Part shown: positions 18,223 to 27,074 of the stretch, in pieces
Layout of the letters: each line of letters begins with the position of its first letter
Numbering within the stretch: position 1 is the first letter of the stretch
Assembly (NCBI RefSeq): GCF_014698795.1
Contig: NZ_JACJTR010000010.1
Span: forward strand, 1 to 64,000
Direction: 5' to 3'
DNA length: 64,000 nucleotides
Source: Nostoc sp. FACHB-892
Lineage (GTDB): Bacteria > Cyanobacteriota > Cyanobacteriia > Cyanobacteriales > Nostocaceae
The notes under the pieces: generated by a model
The model's database searches: none
The model's input: only the letters and a program-made list of their open reading frames with translations
What the model was told of the DNA's origin: nothing
Position numbers and translations under genes: made by a program

Positions 18223-18596
18223 GTCTAAAAGCCTATGAATCTTGCTTTATTGGAGTAGCCTGTAGTTATACGATGATGTCCGTCGAATTGCCCATAGCAA
18301 AAGTACCCCAAAAAGCCAAAGCAGCCCCTTTGTCCCTTAAGAGCAAGGGAGGAGGCGTGAGGGTGCATTTTCGGGGAATTATGCTTAATTGAGCAAACAT
18401 AAATACTAGAGGGCAATTGCAGGAATCGAGAGTTGTTAAAATTTTTAAATTAAATCTTTATTAATAAACTAACAACTAGACGCATAATTAGCTTCATAGT
18501 TGCTTAATCTTTCTTGATAATAGGTATTTAATGTCTGCATGCCTTCACCTGAAAGGGTGACTTTACCCACTAGTACTCCAACCCAAAAATGAGGTG

Positions 18597-18751
18597 TGAT
18601 ATCATGTCCGCCAAATTACCCATAAAAGAACTCCTCCCCGCCTGCGGGGAACTTGGGGTTCCCTCTGGGGATTAGGGGCAGGGAGATAAAGCACAGCTTT
18701 GGCGGGGTGGGGTTCTCAGGTTTAATAAGCAATCAAGCGGACATGATATCA
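18597..18751. repeat. MITE-like palindromic element, family 1, copy A
   Basis: A 155-base block bounded by a perfect 15-base terminal inverted repeat, TGATATCATGTCCGC at the left and its complement at the right (ending 18751). The interior carries AAAGCACAGCTTTGG and TTTAATAAGCAATCAAG, both shared with copy B at 53927-54067. It has no open frame and is too short for a transposase, so if mobile it depends on one in trans. Confidence 0.75.
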
Positions 18752-18770
18752 GTTTGAAGAATCAGAGCTG

Positions 18771-18799
18771 GTAGGGGCATGGCATTGCCATGCCCCTAC
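18771..18799. repeat. Palindromic hairpin GTAGGGGCATGGC...GCCATGCCCCTAC
   Basis: A perfect 13-base-pair stem with an ATT loop. It has no T run and no adjacent gene end, so it is better read as a dispersed palindromic repeat than a terminator. Confidence 0.65.
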
Positions 18800-19108
18800 G
18801 AGAAATGTGTATATATCAGGATTTTTGTGAATTGGTATCAGTATGTAGATAGATTGCTAGCGAAAGATATTATTGCAACCGCCCAAACATAGCCTGCTGG
18901 AAGTATTGTTCTACCTAAAGTTGAACAATATGCGAACTTCTTGTTGCGTTTCCCGTTGACGACGTTTTTTCTCTATACCTAAATTTTCTGGTTCTCTTGT
19001 CCAGACCTGCTGTTCAATAATTCCTAATGGGAGTGCCATTAATTTCTCAAAGAGGGAATTAATCTGTAGACATCTCCAGAAATTAATTATGCGTTACCTG
19101 AAACCCTT

Positions 19109-19137
19109 GTAGAGACGTTGCTTTGCAACGTTTCTAC
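19109..19137. repeat. Palindromic hairpin GTAGAGACGTTGC...GCAACGTTTCTAC
   Basis: A 13-base-pair stem with one G-T pair around a short TTT loop, of a kind widespread in cyanobacterial spacers. It lies about 70 bases downstream of the leftward tRNA gene and could affect the 3' end of that transcript. Confidence 0.6.
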
Positions 19138-19209
19138 ATTCATTTTCGGAGATGTCTTGTTAACAGTGACAGCTAATTAGTTAACCTATATGTGAAAATA
19201 CTTTAAAAG

Positions 19210-19281
<72 letters not shown>

Positions 19282-19343
19282 ACACGAATAACCATCATAG
19301 CAAACTTATAACCAATTAGCTAGTGCCACGCCCAAAAAACAAG

Positions 19344-21587
19344 TTAAAGGGGGAATTTGATGGTGAAGGTGGTTTGATCGGCTGCACTCTCTACATTAAT
19401 TGAGCCACCTAAATGTCTGACCATTTTCTGCACTAATGCCAATTCCAGTCCAGTGCCGCTATGTTTCCAAGGATCATGTTTAGAAAGGTGATAGAAAGGC
19501 TCAAATATCCGTGATAGTTCTTTGCTGGTAAGCTCTAGCCCAGAATTGCTAATATTAAGCTCTATTGCATCCCCTGTCAGGTGAGCAGAGACTGTGACGG
19601 ACTCACCTGCTGGGGTATATTTGCAGACGTGGTTGAGTAGTTCGGTGATAATCCTCTCTAAATCGGTGATATCTGTCTCTAAAAGCGGGAGTGCATGATC
19701 AATACTCAGATTTAACAGCTGTCGTTGGCAGTTGGTGAGTTCTCGAAAAGACTCGACAATGGGGTAAAGCCAGCTTTGTAAGTCAATGGCAATCAAAGTT
19801 GGGGGATCGGGTTCGGCTTCGAGATATGTGAGTGTGAGTAGATCGTTAATTAACTTGCTTTCTCGCGCACACTCATTATGCAGAATCTGCAAGAGTTGTG
19901 GAACTATTTCTATCTCTAATATTTCTGCTGGTGTGAGGACGCTTTCGAGGGTTTGGACTGCAAGGCTGATGCTAGTTATTGGTGTCCGTAGTTCTTGTGA
20001 GAGGTTTCTGAGAAATTGATTTTTGAGGCGATCGCGTTTTTCTAATTCTTTAAACTGTGCTTGGGTTTGTTGGTAAAGTTGAGCTTGACGAATAGCGATC
20101 GCACATTCATTTGCTACCTGCTGCACTAGCTCGATTTCAAATTCATCAAAGGCCTCTTGTGTCGGTCTTGTCAACCAAATATTTCCCAAAATCCCTTGAG
20201 TATCAAAAATCGGACAAGCCATCTGGGACATAACCAACAAGTTTGGTTGCCATCCAGGCACAATTTCCAAAAACTGCAAAGGTTGTTTTTGCAACAACGA
20301 CTCATAAACTTCAAGACGGTCTGCAATCTGCCTAGTCAATCCTTTACACTGGGGTAGGTTCTTGCTGTACTCGTAAGTAATAGTAACCTTGGTTTGACAG
20401 GCGCTATAGAGTTCAATTTGGCAACGATCAAGGTTTAGTAACTCTGCTAATTCCTGGGTGAGTGTCTGCAACACCTGACTTTCATCGAAACTATCGCGGA
20501 TTTGTTCTGTTATCCGTCGCACCAAGGCTTCAAACTTTCGCACCTGCTGCAACTGATTTTTATGCTTCTGTTTTTGCAATTCTAACTTTGCTTTGAGATC
20601 CTTGAACTGCTGACGAAGTTCTGCCTGTCCGGTAGCAATGCCGATTTGAGTTGCCAATTGAAGAGTCAAGTCAGTTTCTGTTTGCTGCCATTGACGCGAT
20701 TGGCGGCAATGCTGGGCAATCAATAGCCCCCACATATCTTGCTCTTTGAAAATCGGCACCACTAGATTGGCTCTCACCTGCAAAGATGCAAGAAAATCTA
20801 TATGGCAAGGATGCAAGTCGGCTGTATAAATATCTTCGACAACTTGAATGCAACCTCGCTTATAGTGTTCTCGATGTTTGCTACCCAAGCAGGGATCGGT
20901 GATGTTTTTTCCCAACAGTGGATCAGTCACAGTTGATTCGGCAATTATTACTCCACTGCCATCAGTCTCAAAGCGATAAATGAGGACGCGATCGCAATTC
21001 AAAAACTGTCGCAGTTCAATTGTTGTCTGATGCAGAATTGTCTCTAATTCTACAGATTGGTGAATCCGTCTGGCGATCGCTTCTAGCAGTTGCCCCCGTT
21101 GAAGTTGGAGTTCGACTGCTTCTTGGGCTTGCTTCACAAGAGTGATATTGCTACTAGTACCAATCAGTCGATAAATCCGGGAGTTAGCATCCCTAAGTGG
21201 CGTGAGAGTCGTACTCCACCAAGTAGGAATTCCCTGGAATTGCAAACATTGTTCATAAGAAATAGTTTTGCCGAACAGCACACATTCAGCATAGTGTTGA
21301 CGCACCTTAGCAGCATCGATGGGAGAGAGAATATCTTCTGGTTTTTTGCCCCGAAGATCATCTGAGCGAATGCCTATCCACCGTTCATGAGTGGGATTAA
21401 GTGCCACATAGCGAAAATCTCCGTCCTCCAGAACATCAACTACAAATATCGATGCCTGCACAGAATCGTATATGCTCAGTAGAAACTGCTCACTACTGCT
21501 TTGATCATCTACTTCTGTGCCGAAGATAATCTGAGGAGGCGATAATTTTCTCAACTCCATAGTTGATTCTGCTGGATTTTTATTCAT
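19344..21587 (-). CDS. Cyanobacteriochrome sensor with degenerate histidine kinase core
   Basis: A 747-residue cytosolic sensor. Order: PAS domain (about residues 30-150), bilin-binding GAF (about 180-340), coiled coil, second GAF (about 355-510), then dimerisation and ATPase domains (about 515-747). The first GAF has the canonical chromophore Cys261-His262 in LHPCHIDFL and a second Cys233 in TDPCLGS, 28 residues earlier, as in DXCF dual-cysteine cyanobacteriochromes. The kinase part looks dead: the H-box reads LSQELRTP with Gln531 for the phosphoacceptor His, the N-box Asn is His653 (LLNHVCKYTP), and the G-box reads GTGLELAL with Glu715 for Gly. AGGGA precedes ATG 21587. No response regulator gene is adjacent. 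Confidence 0.9.
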   Translation of the reverse strand: MNKNPAESTMELRKLSPPQIIFGTEVDDQSSSEQFLLSIYDSVQASIFVVDVLEDGDFRYVALNPTHERWIGIRSDDLRGKKPEDILSPIDAAKVRQHYAECVLFGKTISYEQCLQFQGIPTWWSTTLTPLRDANSRIYRLIGTSSNITLVKQAQEAVELQLQRGQLLEAIARRIHQSVELETILHQTTIELRQFLNCDRVLIYRFETDGSGVIIAESTVTDPLLGKNITDPCLGSKHREHYKRGCIQVVEDIYTADLHPCHIDFLASLQVRANLVVPIFKEQDMWGLLIAQHCRQSRQWQQTETDLTLQLATQIGIATGQAELRQQFKDLKAKLELQKQKHKNQLQQVRKFEALVRRITEQIRDSFDESQVLQTLTQELAELLNLDRCQIELYSACQTKVTITYEYSKNLPQCKGLTRQIADRLEVYESLLQKQPLQFLEIVPGWQPNLLVMSQMACPIFDTQGILGNIWLTRPTQEAFDEFEIELVQQVANECAIAIRQAQLYQQTQAQFKELEKRDRLKNQFLRNLSQELRTPITSISLAVQTLESVLTPAEILEIEIVPQLLQILHNECARESKLINDLLTLTYLEAEPDPPTLIAIDLQSWLYPIVESFRELTNCQRQLLNLSIDHALPLLETDITDLERIITELLNHVCKYTPAGESVTVSAHLTGDAIELNISNSGLELTSKELSRIFEPFYHLSKHDPWKHSGTGLELALVQKMVRHLGGSINVESAADQTTFTIKFPL

Positions 21588-22182
21588 GCGAGAGTCCCTG
21601 TCTGGTATTACTGACTGTTTTAGGCGCTCTCTTGTCGCTATGCTTGTAGTAGATGCACTTTAGCGCCTATAGCAAAGTATTGTCAGCTGTTGCTCATCGA
21701 AATTTGAATCTTTCTCTACTTCTTGTCAGAAATCTAGGAAAGCTAATAGGAGTCAGCTTAACAAATCCTGCTTTTTGAAGGCGAAAATACATTTGCAGGT
21801 TAGGGCAAATTTAATGATTTTTGAACGGTTTTTCAAGATTTTTGCATATATCTAGGTGCAATCACCAAGTTATACCAATTAAATTTACAATTCTTAATAA
21901 ACTTGTTGGCGAGGGTGGGGAATGGAAAGATACAATAAAAGATCCAAAGGATCTTCTATTTCATCCTCAGTTCAACCAAGAGGCAGGGGGATAAAGGACA
22001 TCCAAAAATTAAATTACTCAATTCGTGCGTCCAATACGACTGTCCGATTTCTTCTCCCCCTGCTCCCCCTGCTCACCAAAGCGATTGATTATTTTTTTAT
22101 TTGGAAGTCCCTAATATCAGATGGGGATTCGACTGTTCGACAAAGCTCAGTATCATATCGGTGTGAACAAGGGAATGGAAAC
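21588..22182. other. Spacer with a dispersed palindromic element
   Basis: This spacer separates the sensor gene from the leftward membrane protein gene. Bases 21996-22110 are a family 2 palindromic element; the remainder is AT-rich with no accepted open frame. A 108-codon plus-strand frame across the element is low complexity and is treated as non-coding. Confidence 0.5.
21996..22110. repeat. MITE-like palindromic element, family 2, copy A
   Basis: About 115 bases starting GGACATCCAAAAATTAAATT and ending ATTTGGAAGTCC, so the ends are imperfect inverted repeats. Nearly the whole block recurs at 52608-52711, including GCGTCCAATACGACTGTCCG and CCAAAGCGATTGATTATTTT. The centre contains a C-rich CTCCCCCTGCTCCCC run typical of Nostoc dispersed repeats. 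Confidence 0.8.
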
Positions 22183-22746
22183 TCACGCTCGCAATTTATG
22201 AGCATTCATTCCGGTGAGGATACCAACCAGCAGCCAAGTGATAGCTAATCCCATAACCTCACCGAAGAATAACTGCGTCAGATGGCGTAAGATCATCCCG
22301 AAAACAGAACCCACGGGGAGAGCAACAGCCCAACTTGCCGAAGAGACAAATATCCATCGCCACGCCACAGGCTGGGGAATTGCTAACCATTGTGCCAATC
22401 CGATCCCCAAGCCGCCAAGTGCCCCATAAATCGCCCCAGAAAGGATTCTCAAGGGAAGAATCTGAGTGCTAGGTACAATCCAACCCACCGCACCAATACC
22501 GATAAAGGTGATGATACTCCAACCTAAAAGACTTGACAAAATCCACCTGATACAAAATATAGGTTCTTTGAGAAGACAACCTTGAGGAAGTGCGATCGCA
22601 ATTGAGCCAATAGCCACTTCTACTACCCCAATATCTGGCTTCTCGCCAACTTCAATAAAGAGTAAACTTAATAAAAACCCGCCAAAAGTAGCAAAAGTCC
22701 ACAGCGATGTAAAGGTAAATATAATATTTCCAGGCGCGAATGGCAT
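22183..22746 (-). CDS. Polytopic membrane protein of unknown function
   Basis: A 187-residue protein from ATG 22746 with about five hydrophobic segments rich in Gly, Ile and Leu, including FTSLWTFATFGGFLLSLLF, LLGWSIITFIGIGAVGWIV and VMGLAITWLLVGILTG. Gly-rich helices (YGALGGLGIGLAQWLAI) suggest close helix packing. No family was recognised. Its ATG overlaps the stop codon of the upstream GHL10 hydrolase gene (TGATG), so the two should be translationally coupled and may work at the same membrane. Confidence 0.75.
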   Translation of the reverse strand: MPFAPGNIIFTFTSLWTFATFGGFLLSLLFIEVGEKPDIGVVEVAIGSIAIALPQGCLLKEPIFCIRWILSSLLGWSIITFIGIGAVGWIVPSTQILPLRILSGAIYGALGGLGIGLAQWLAIPQPVAWRWIFVSSASWAVALPVGSVFGMILRHLTQLFFGEVMGLAITWLLVGILTGMNAHKLRA

Positions 22747-23984
22747 CAAAGTTTCTTTGGTTTTAATAGTTTGACAGTTTTATCATTAAACATCTCAAGA
22801 AAAGCTTTGCGTCGCTGTTGGGGTGATTCCGGTACAATGTAACCCCAGAGACTCTCCCAGTAGAAAAAGGAGATACCGTCAAAATTGCGATCGCGCACTA
22901 CTTGAACTTGTTCTCTAATTTGTGCGATTTTCACAGGATTATGCGCCGTTCCCGTTGATATGCCAATACCTACAGGAATTAGACTTCGAGTCAATTTTAT
23001 AGATGGAAGTTCTAGTTGAGCGATAAAAGAGTTTTTGTCATTCCGATATACTTGCAAAATTAACTCATCAACTAAACCTTTTTTTACCCAATTTTCCCAA
23101 TCTTGCAAATAGTATTTGTAGGCAAAAGCTTGATAATTAGGAGACAGAGATATTTTAACTTTGGGTTTAACTGCCTTTACAGCTTGATAGATTTCTGCCA
23201 TGAAATCAGTAATTTTATCTGCCCGCCAACGCATCCATTCTGAGTTAAAAGGATCAGTTGGGGGACTTTTGCCTTGATGCTCTTGCTGGTAAAGTTCTAT
23301 AGTGAAGCGATCGTAGCCAAACTGTACAGGCATCCCAAAATGATCATCAAGCTGAATCCCATCCACATTGTAATCTCTGACTACTTCTAAAATTAGCTCT
23401 TGCATAAACTCTTGCACTTGTGGATGTAAGGGATTCAGCCAGGCTAACTTACTTAGTAAAATATTATCAAATTCTTCTGGTGGGGCATCTTGGGTAGACT
23501 TTATACCTTCTTGCCCAATTGTCAGCCAGTCGGGATAACGCATTGCTAATTGTGAATAATGCGGCGTCATAAACCCGTATTCAAACCAAGGTATCACTCT
23601 CAAATCTTTATTTTTAGCAAGTGTTACTATCTTTGTTAAAACATCCTGTCCACCGTGCATGAAATTTAGCAAAGGTTGAGTATCTGAGCCTGTAGTCATT
23701 TTAGCTACAGCACTCTTATAAAAAGTATGTCCTCGGTTCCAAACTACAGGATAAATTGTATTAAAGTTGAGAGCCGATAATTGGCTTATAGCACGGTTAA
23801 TACCCCAAGGTACAAATAGTACACCACTAGCAACATTAGTGATCCAAACGCCGCGAATTTCTGTAGTTAAAGCACGTGTTTTTTGGGAATAAACTGGTGG
23901 TGAAGAGGGTGAAAAAACTGTTAAAGCGACTACTAATCCCAAACACAGCAAGTAAGAAACACAACGGCGAGCAACCCGATTCAT
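22746..23984 (-). CDS. Secreted glycoside-hydrolase-like GHL10 (DUF187) protein
   Basis: A 412-residue protein from ATG 23984 (MNRVARRCVSYLL), chosen because a clean signal peptide follows (LLCLGLVVALTVFS, then SSPPVYSQ); the longer frame upstream reads through AT-rich promoter-like DNA. The GHL10 pattern is clear: EIRGVWITNV, LNFNTIYPVVWNRGHTFYKS, LRVIPWFEYGFM, DYNVDGIQLDDHFGMP with acidic residues at the predicted catalytic strand end, and KISLSPNY. Members resemble TIM-barrel glycosidases, and some related proteins act on peptidoglycan or exopolysaccharide; the substrate here is unknown. It overlaps the downstream membrane protein gene by one base. Confidence 0.88.
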   Translation of the reverse strand: MNRVARRCVSYLLCLGLVVALTVFSPSSPPVYSQKTRALTTEIRGVWITNVASGVLFVPWGINRAISQLSALNFNTIYPVVWNRGHTFYKSAVAKMTTGSDTQPLLNFMHGGQDVLTKIVTLAKNKDLRVIPWFEYGFMTPHYSQLAMRYPDWLTIGQEGIKSTQDAPPEEFDNILLSKLAWLNPLHPQVQEFMQELILEVVRDYNVDGIQLDDHFGMPVQFGYDRFTIELYQQEHQGKSPPTDPFNSEWMRWRADKITDFMAEIYQAVKAVKPKVKISLSPNYQAFAYKYYLQDWENWVKKGLVDELILQVYRNDKNSFIAQLELPSIKLTRSLIPVGIGISTGTAHNPVKIAQIREQVQVVRDRNFDGISFFYWESLWGYIVPESPQQRRKAFLEMFNDKTVKLLKPKKL

Positions 23985-24143
23985 TTGTAAGCGTGACCTA
24001 GTGCGATCGGAATATATATAATTACAAAATAAAGTTGTAATCCTCCGGAGGATGTAAAATAATGATGATTTTATGCTAAAATACAAATTAATAAGTGTGG
24101 CTAAGTAAACAATTTTAGTTATTTTTAATTCCGTGAAATACAA

Positions 24144-24317
24144 GAGGTCATAGTGTGCGTGGTTTCCTCAAGTTAGACGCATCCCTCGAATTTTCGTTCC
24201 CCGTCAGAGGCTGAAAATACAGGCAATGATACTCCGCCTCTATATTAACTTGAAGCAGAGTTTCTTACTAATGCATTCCCTGGCATAGCCAGGGAACGAA
24301 AGGAACTTTGTGGAAAA
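24144..24317. other. Short spacer with a dispersed hairpin
   Basis: The spacer includes a perfect hairpin, TTCCCTGGC-ATA-GCCAGGGAA (24277-24297), near the end of glcD. It has no T run and resembles other dispersed cyanobacterial palindromes. No gene was seen. Confidence 0.45.
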
Positions 24318-25790
24318 TTAAAATCTTTCCACCCCTTCAAATTGCTTAACAGCCGATGCATTTGCTGCTTCACCACAAGTCCGTGGTGTAGGGAATATCT
24401 TTTCAGGATTTGCTAACCCTTTAGGATTAAAAACTTCCCGTACCCATTGCATAGTTTCTAAATCAACTTCGCTAAACATCTGTGGCATATAGCACTTTTT
24501 CTCTGCACCGATGCCATGTTCACCCGAAATACTACCACCAACTTGGACACAAAGTTTAAGAATTTTCCCACCCATTTCTTCTACTTGCTCTAATGCTCCA
24601 GGCACAGAATTATCATAAAGAATTAACGGATGAAGATTGCCATCGCCAGCATGAAATACATTCGCAACCCGATAACCGTATTGTTCACTTAAAGTCTTAA
24701 TCTCGTGCAGAACATAAGGCAACTGAGTCCGAGGAATTACACCATCTTGTACATAATAATCTGGGCTTAAATGCCCAGCCGCAGCAAAAGCGGCTTTGCG
24801 TCCTTTCCATAATTTTAATCTGGTTTCTGGGTCAGTAGCAGAAGTGACATTTCGTGCCCCATTCTTTTTACAAATTTCAATAACTCGCTGCTTATTTCCT
24901 GCAACTTCCACTTCTAAACCGTCAATTTCTATTAGCAAAATAGCAGTAGCATCGCGGGGATAACAATTAGTTGCTACAACATCTTCAACAGCATTGATGC
25001 TGAAGTTATCCATCATTTCCATACCACCAGGAATAATCCCAGCGCTGATGATGTCAGAAACAGTTGCTCCCGCAGCTTCAATGCTAGTAAAATCTGCCAA
25101 CAGCACGCAAATTGATTCTGCACTTTTGAGAATTCGCAAAGTAATTTCTGTGGCAATTCCTAATGTACCTTCGGAACCAACAAAAACACCTGTTAAATCA
25201 TAACCAGGCATTTCTGGGATTTGTCCGCCTATATCGATAATTTCCCCTTCCGGCGTGACAATTTTTAATCCTAAAACGTGGTTAGTAGTAACACCGTATT
25301 TGAGACAATGTACGCCACCAGAATTTTCTGCAATATTGCCCCCAATAGAGCAGATAATTTGACTAGAAGGGTCAGGAGCGTAGTAAAAACCAGCACCACT
25401 AACAGCCTGCGTTACCCAACTATTAATCACCCCTGGTTGGACAACTGTTCGTTGATTTTCTAAATCAATGCTGAGGATTTGCCGCATTAAGGAAGTGACA
25501 ATTAAAACAGAATCTTCTAATGGCAAAGCGCCGCCAGATAGACCAGTGCCAGAGCCACGTGCTATGAAAGGGATAGAGTATTGATTGCATATCTTCACAA
25601 CTTCTGCAACTTGTTCTGTAGTTCTGGGTAACACCACCACAGCCGGACGTTGGCGATAACCAGTTAAACCATCGCATTCATAGGTAATGAGTTCTTCGCG
25701 GCGTTGCACGACACCATTTTTGCCAAGGATAGCCTCGAATGCTTTGAGAATGGGTTTCCAGTTGCGTTGTTTTTTGTCTTGGGTAAGCAT
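24318..25790 (-). CDS. glcD: Glycolate oxidase/dehydrogenase FAD subunit GlcD
   Basis: The 490-residue flavoprotein has an N-terminal FAD-binding PCMH fold (RPAVVVLPRTTEQVAEVVKI, then IPFIARGSGTGLSGGALPLE) and the C-terminal FAD-linked oxidase domain. NVFHAGDGNLHPLILYD, ISGEHGIGAEK and FNPKGLANPEKIFP are the conserved substrate and cofactor motifs. In cyanobacteria this enzyme oxidises photorespiratory glycolate to glyoxylate; D-lactate is an alternative substrate in the family. GlcE and GlcF genes are not adjacent, which is common in cyanobacteria. The gene is alone between spacers. Confidence 0.92.
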   Translation of the reverse strand: MLTQDKKQRNWKPILKAFEAILGKNGVVQRREELITYECDGLTGYRQRPAVVVLPRTTEQVAEVVKICNQYSIPFIARGSGTGLSGGALPLEDSVLIVTSLMRQILSIDLENQRTVVQPGVINSWVTQAVSGAGFYYAPDPSSQIICSIGGNIAENSGGVHCLKYGVTTNHVLGLKIVTPEGEIIDIGGQIPEMPGYDLTGVFVGSEGTLGIATEITLRILKSAESICVLLADFTSIEAAGATVSDIISAGIIPGGMEMMDNFSINAVEDVVATNCYPRDATAILLIEIDGLEVEVAGNKQRVIEICKKNGARNVTSATDPETRLKLWKGRKAAFAAAGHLSPDYYVQDGVIPRTQLPYVLHEIKTLSEQYGYRVANVFHAGDGNLHPLILYDNSVPGALEQVEEMGGKILKLCVQVGGSISGEHGIGAEKKCYMPQMFSEVDLETMQWVREVFNPKGLANPEKIFPTPRTCGEAANASAVKQFEGVERF

Positions 25791-26014
25791 AGTTTTTTAA
25801 AGTTCAAGGTAGATGTTGCAGGCTGGCTAGTATAGCTGTAATTACTATTGTTGCAAGAATAGTAGTCAAAAGTGAGTAAAAGCGATCGCCTGATTTAAAT
25901 ACGGAAGCTGCGATGTCTCTTAAGGAGTACGTTGAATAATGGTAAAATTCAGATATTCTGTTAATTGTGGGGCTAGAGTAACATAGAGTCAGACATTTAA
26001 CAGGAAAGTGTGAA

Positions 26015-26251
26015 ATGACTTACCAAGTATTAAATTCCACCTCAAAATTAATTGCAAAGCTGCAAACCCTAGCACCCGAATAGCAACAACAGGTGTTAGA
26101 TTTTGTTGAATTTTTAGCACAAAAATATGCTCAACCCCAACAACCACCACAGAAACGGGTACTAGGTTTAAACCAAGGTAAGATTCGGATAAGTGATGAT
26201 TTCAATAACCCTTTACCTGATAAATTTTGGTTAGGTGAAAGTGAGGGATGA
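26015..26251 (+). pseudogene. DUF2281-type antitoxin gene with in-frame stop
   Basis: The frame starts MTYQVLNSTSKLIAKLQ after CAGGAAAG and continues to a TGA at 26249, but codon 23 is TAG (26081-26083), between LAPE and QQQVLDFVEFLAQKYAQ. The rest reads GLNQGKIRISDDFNNPLPDK and FWLGESEG, the usual ending of cyanobacterial DUF2281 antitoxins paired with PIN toxins. Without the stop it would be a normal 78-codon gene. The distal part overlaps a PIN toxin start by ATGA. Confidence 0.8.
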
Positions 26252-26280
26252 GACTGTTATTAGACAATAAAGCAATATGA
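26248..26280 (+). pseudogene. Truncated PIN toxin remnant
   Basis: The frame beginning at the ATGA overlap reads MRLLLDNKAI and stops. MRLLLDT is the standard opening of PIN-domain toxins, with the first catalytic Asp at residue 6; everything after it is missing. Its stop overlaps the ATG of the methyltransferase gene, so a deletion or insertion joined the two. Confidence 0.6.
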
Positions 26281-26984
26281 ATCAAAACCTGACTCAAAAA
26301 ATTCAAAATGATTTTGATCGCATTGCTCTGTATGACCAACAGGGATGGGATCATAATAATCACTATCACCATTTTTTACTCAAACAGTTACCAAAGCCAT
26401 GCAAAACTATCCTGGATATCGGTTGTGGAACAGGTGAATTTTCACGTCTTCTCGCTAAACGTACTGACAGAGTTGTTGCAATTGACTTATCCCCAAATAT
26501 GATAGAAGTTGCCAAGCAACGTTCAAGACAGTATACAAATATTGATTTTCAACTTGCTGATATTTTGCAGTGGGAGTTTCCTGTTGAGCAATTTGATGCG
26601 ATCGTTTCTATAGCTACAGTTCATCATCTACCAGTAGAAAATTTGCTGCCCAGTCTGAAAACTGCTTTAAAACCTGGTGGCAGTTTAGTAATTTTGGATT
26701 TATTAGAGCATGAGAATGTGCAAGAAATGTTAAGCGATTTTGTTGCTGTTCCTCTAAACTGGTTGCTTCAAACGCTCAGAAATAGGCATATTCAGCCGTC
26801 ATCAGAAGCAGAAGAAGCAATGATAGAGCATCTTCGTACAGACAAGTACTTTACCTTATCGCAAGCACGACGAACTTATACAAGATTCTTGAGGAAAGCG
26901 AAGGTTAGAAAGCACTTATTCTGGCGTTATTCCGTAGTTTGGAAGAAAGGTAATATCCGTCAGGTAAGTTCAGCCATTATGTAG
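26277..26984 (+). CDS. Class I SAM-dependent methyltransferase
   Basis: A 235-residue enzyme with the Rossmann motif I LDIGCGTGEFS at residues 46-56, an acidic SAM-ribose contact in VVAIDLSPNMIE, motif II FDAIVSIATVHHLP and motif III LKPGGSLVILDL. It belongs to the UbiE/Methyltransf_11 group. The C-terminal part is basic and helical (YTRFLRKAKVRKHLFWRYS). The substrate is unknown. Its start codon is fused to the remains of a toxin-antitoxin module, so its promoter may derive from that module. Confidence 0.85.
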   Translation: MNQNLTQKIQNDFDRIALYDQQGWDHNNHYHHFLLKQLPKPCKTILDIGCGTGEFSRLLAKRTDRVVAIDLSPNMIEVAKQRSRQYTNIDFQLADILQWEFPVEQFDAIVSIATVHHLPVENLLPSLKTALKPGGSLVILDLLEHENVQEMLSDFVAVPLNWLLQTLRNRHIQPSSEAEEAMIEHLRTDKYFTLSQARRTYTRFLRKAKVRKHLFWRYSVVWKKGNIRQVSSAIM

Positions 26985-27074
26985 TTTTTGGATAGGGGAT
27001 ACAAAGTTAGTTACTGTTTTACTATATGCAATCAATTAACCTAGAAATAACGCTCTTAAATACTGGATACAATC

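Larger units (their letters stand above)
18223..19209. other. Repeat-rich spacer upstream of the first export operon
   Basis: No protein gene was accepted in this kilobase. It holds a complete palindromic element (18598-18750), a possible degraded end of the same element (18272-18298), two GTAG...CTAC hairpins (18771-18799 and 19109-19137) and, at its right edge, a tRNA gene. The promoter of the leftward export operon should lie close to 18223-18400. Confidence 0.6.

Noticed and set aside
18225..18416. 63-codon minus-strand frame next to the adaptor gene
   Set aside because: It overlaps repeat-like DNA, including a possible decayed end of the family 1 palindromic element, and lacks any protein-like features.
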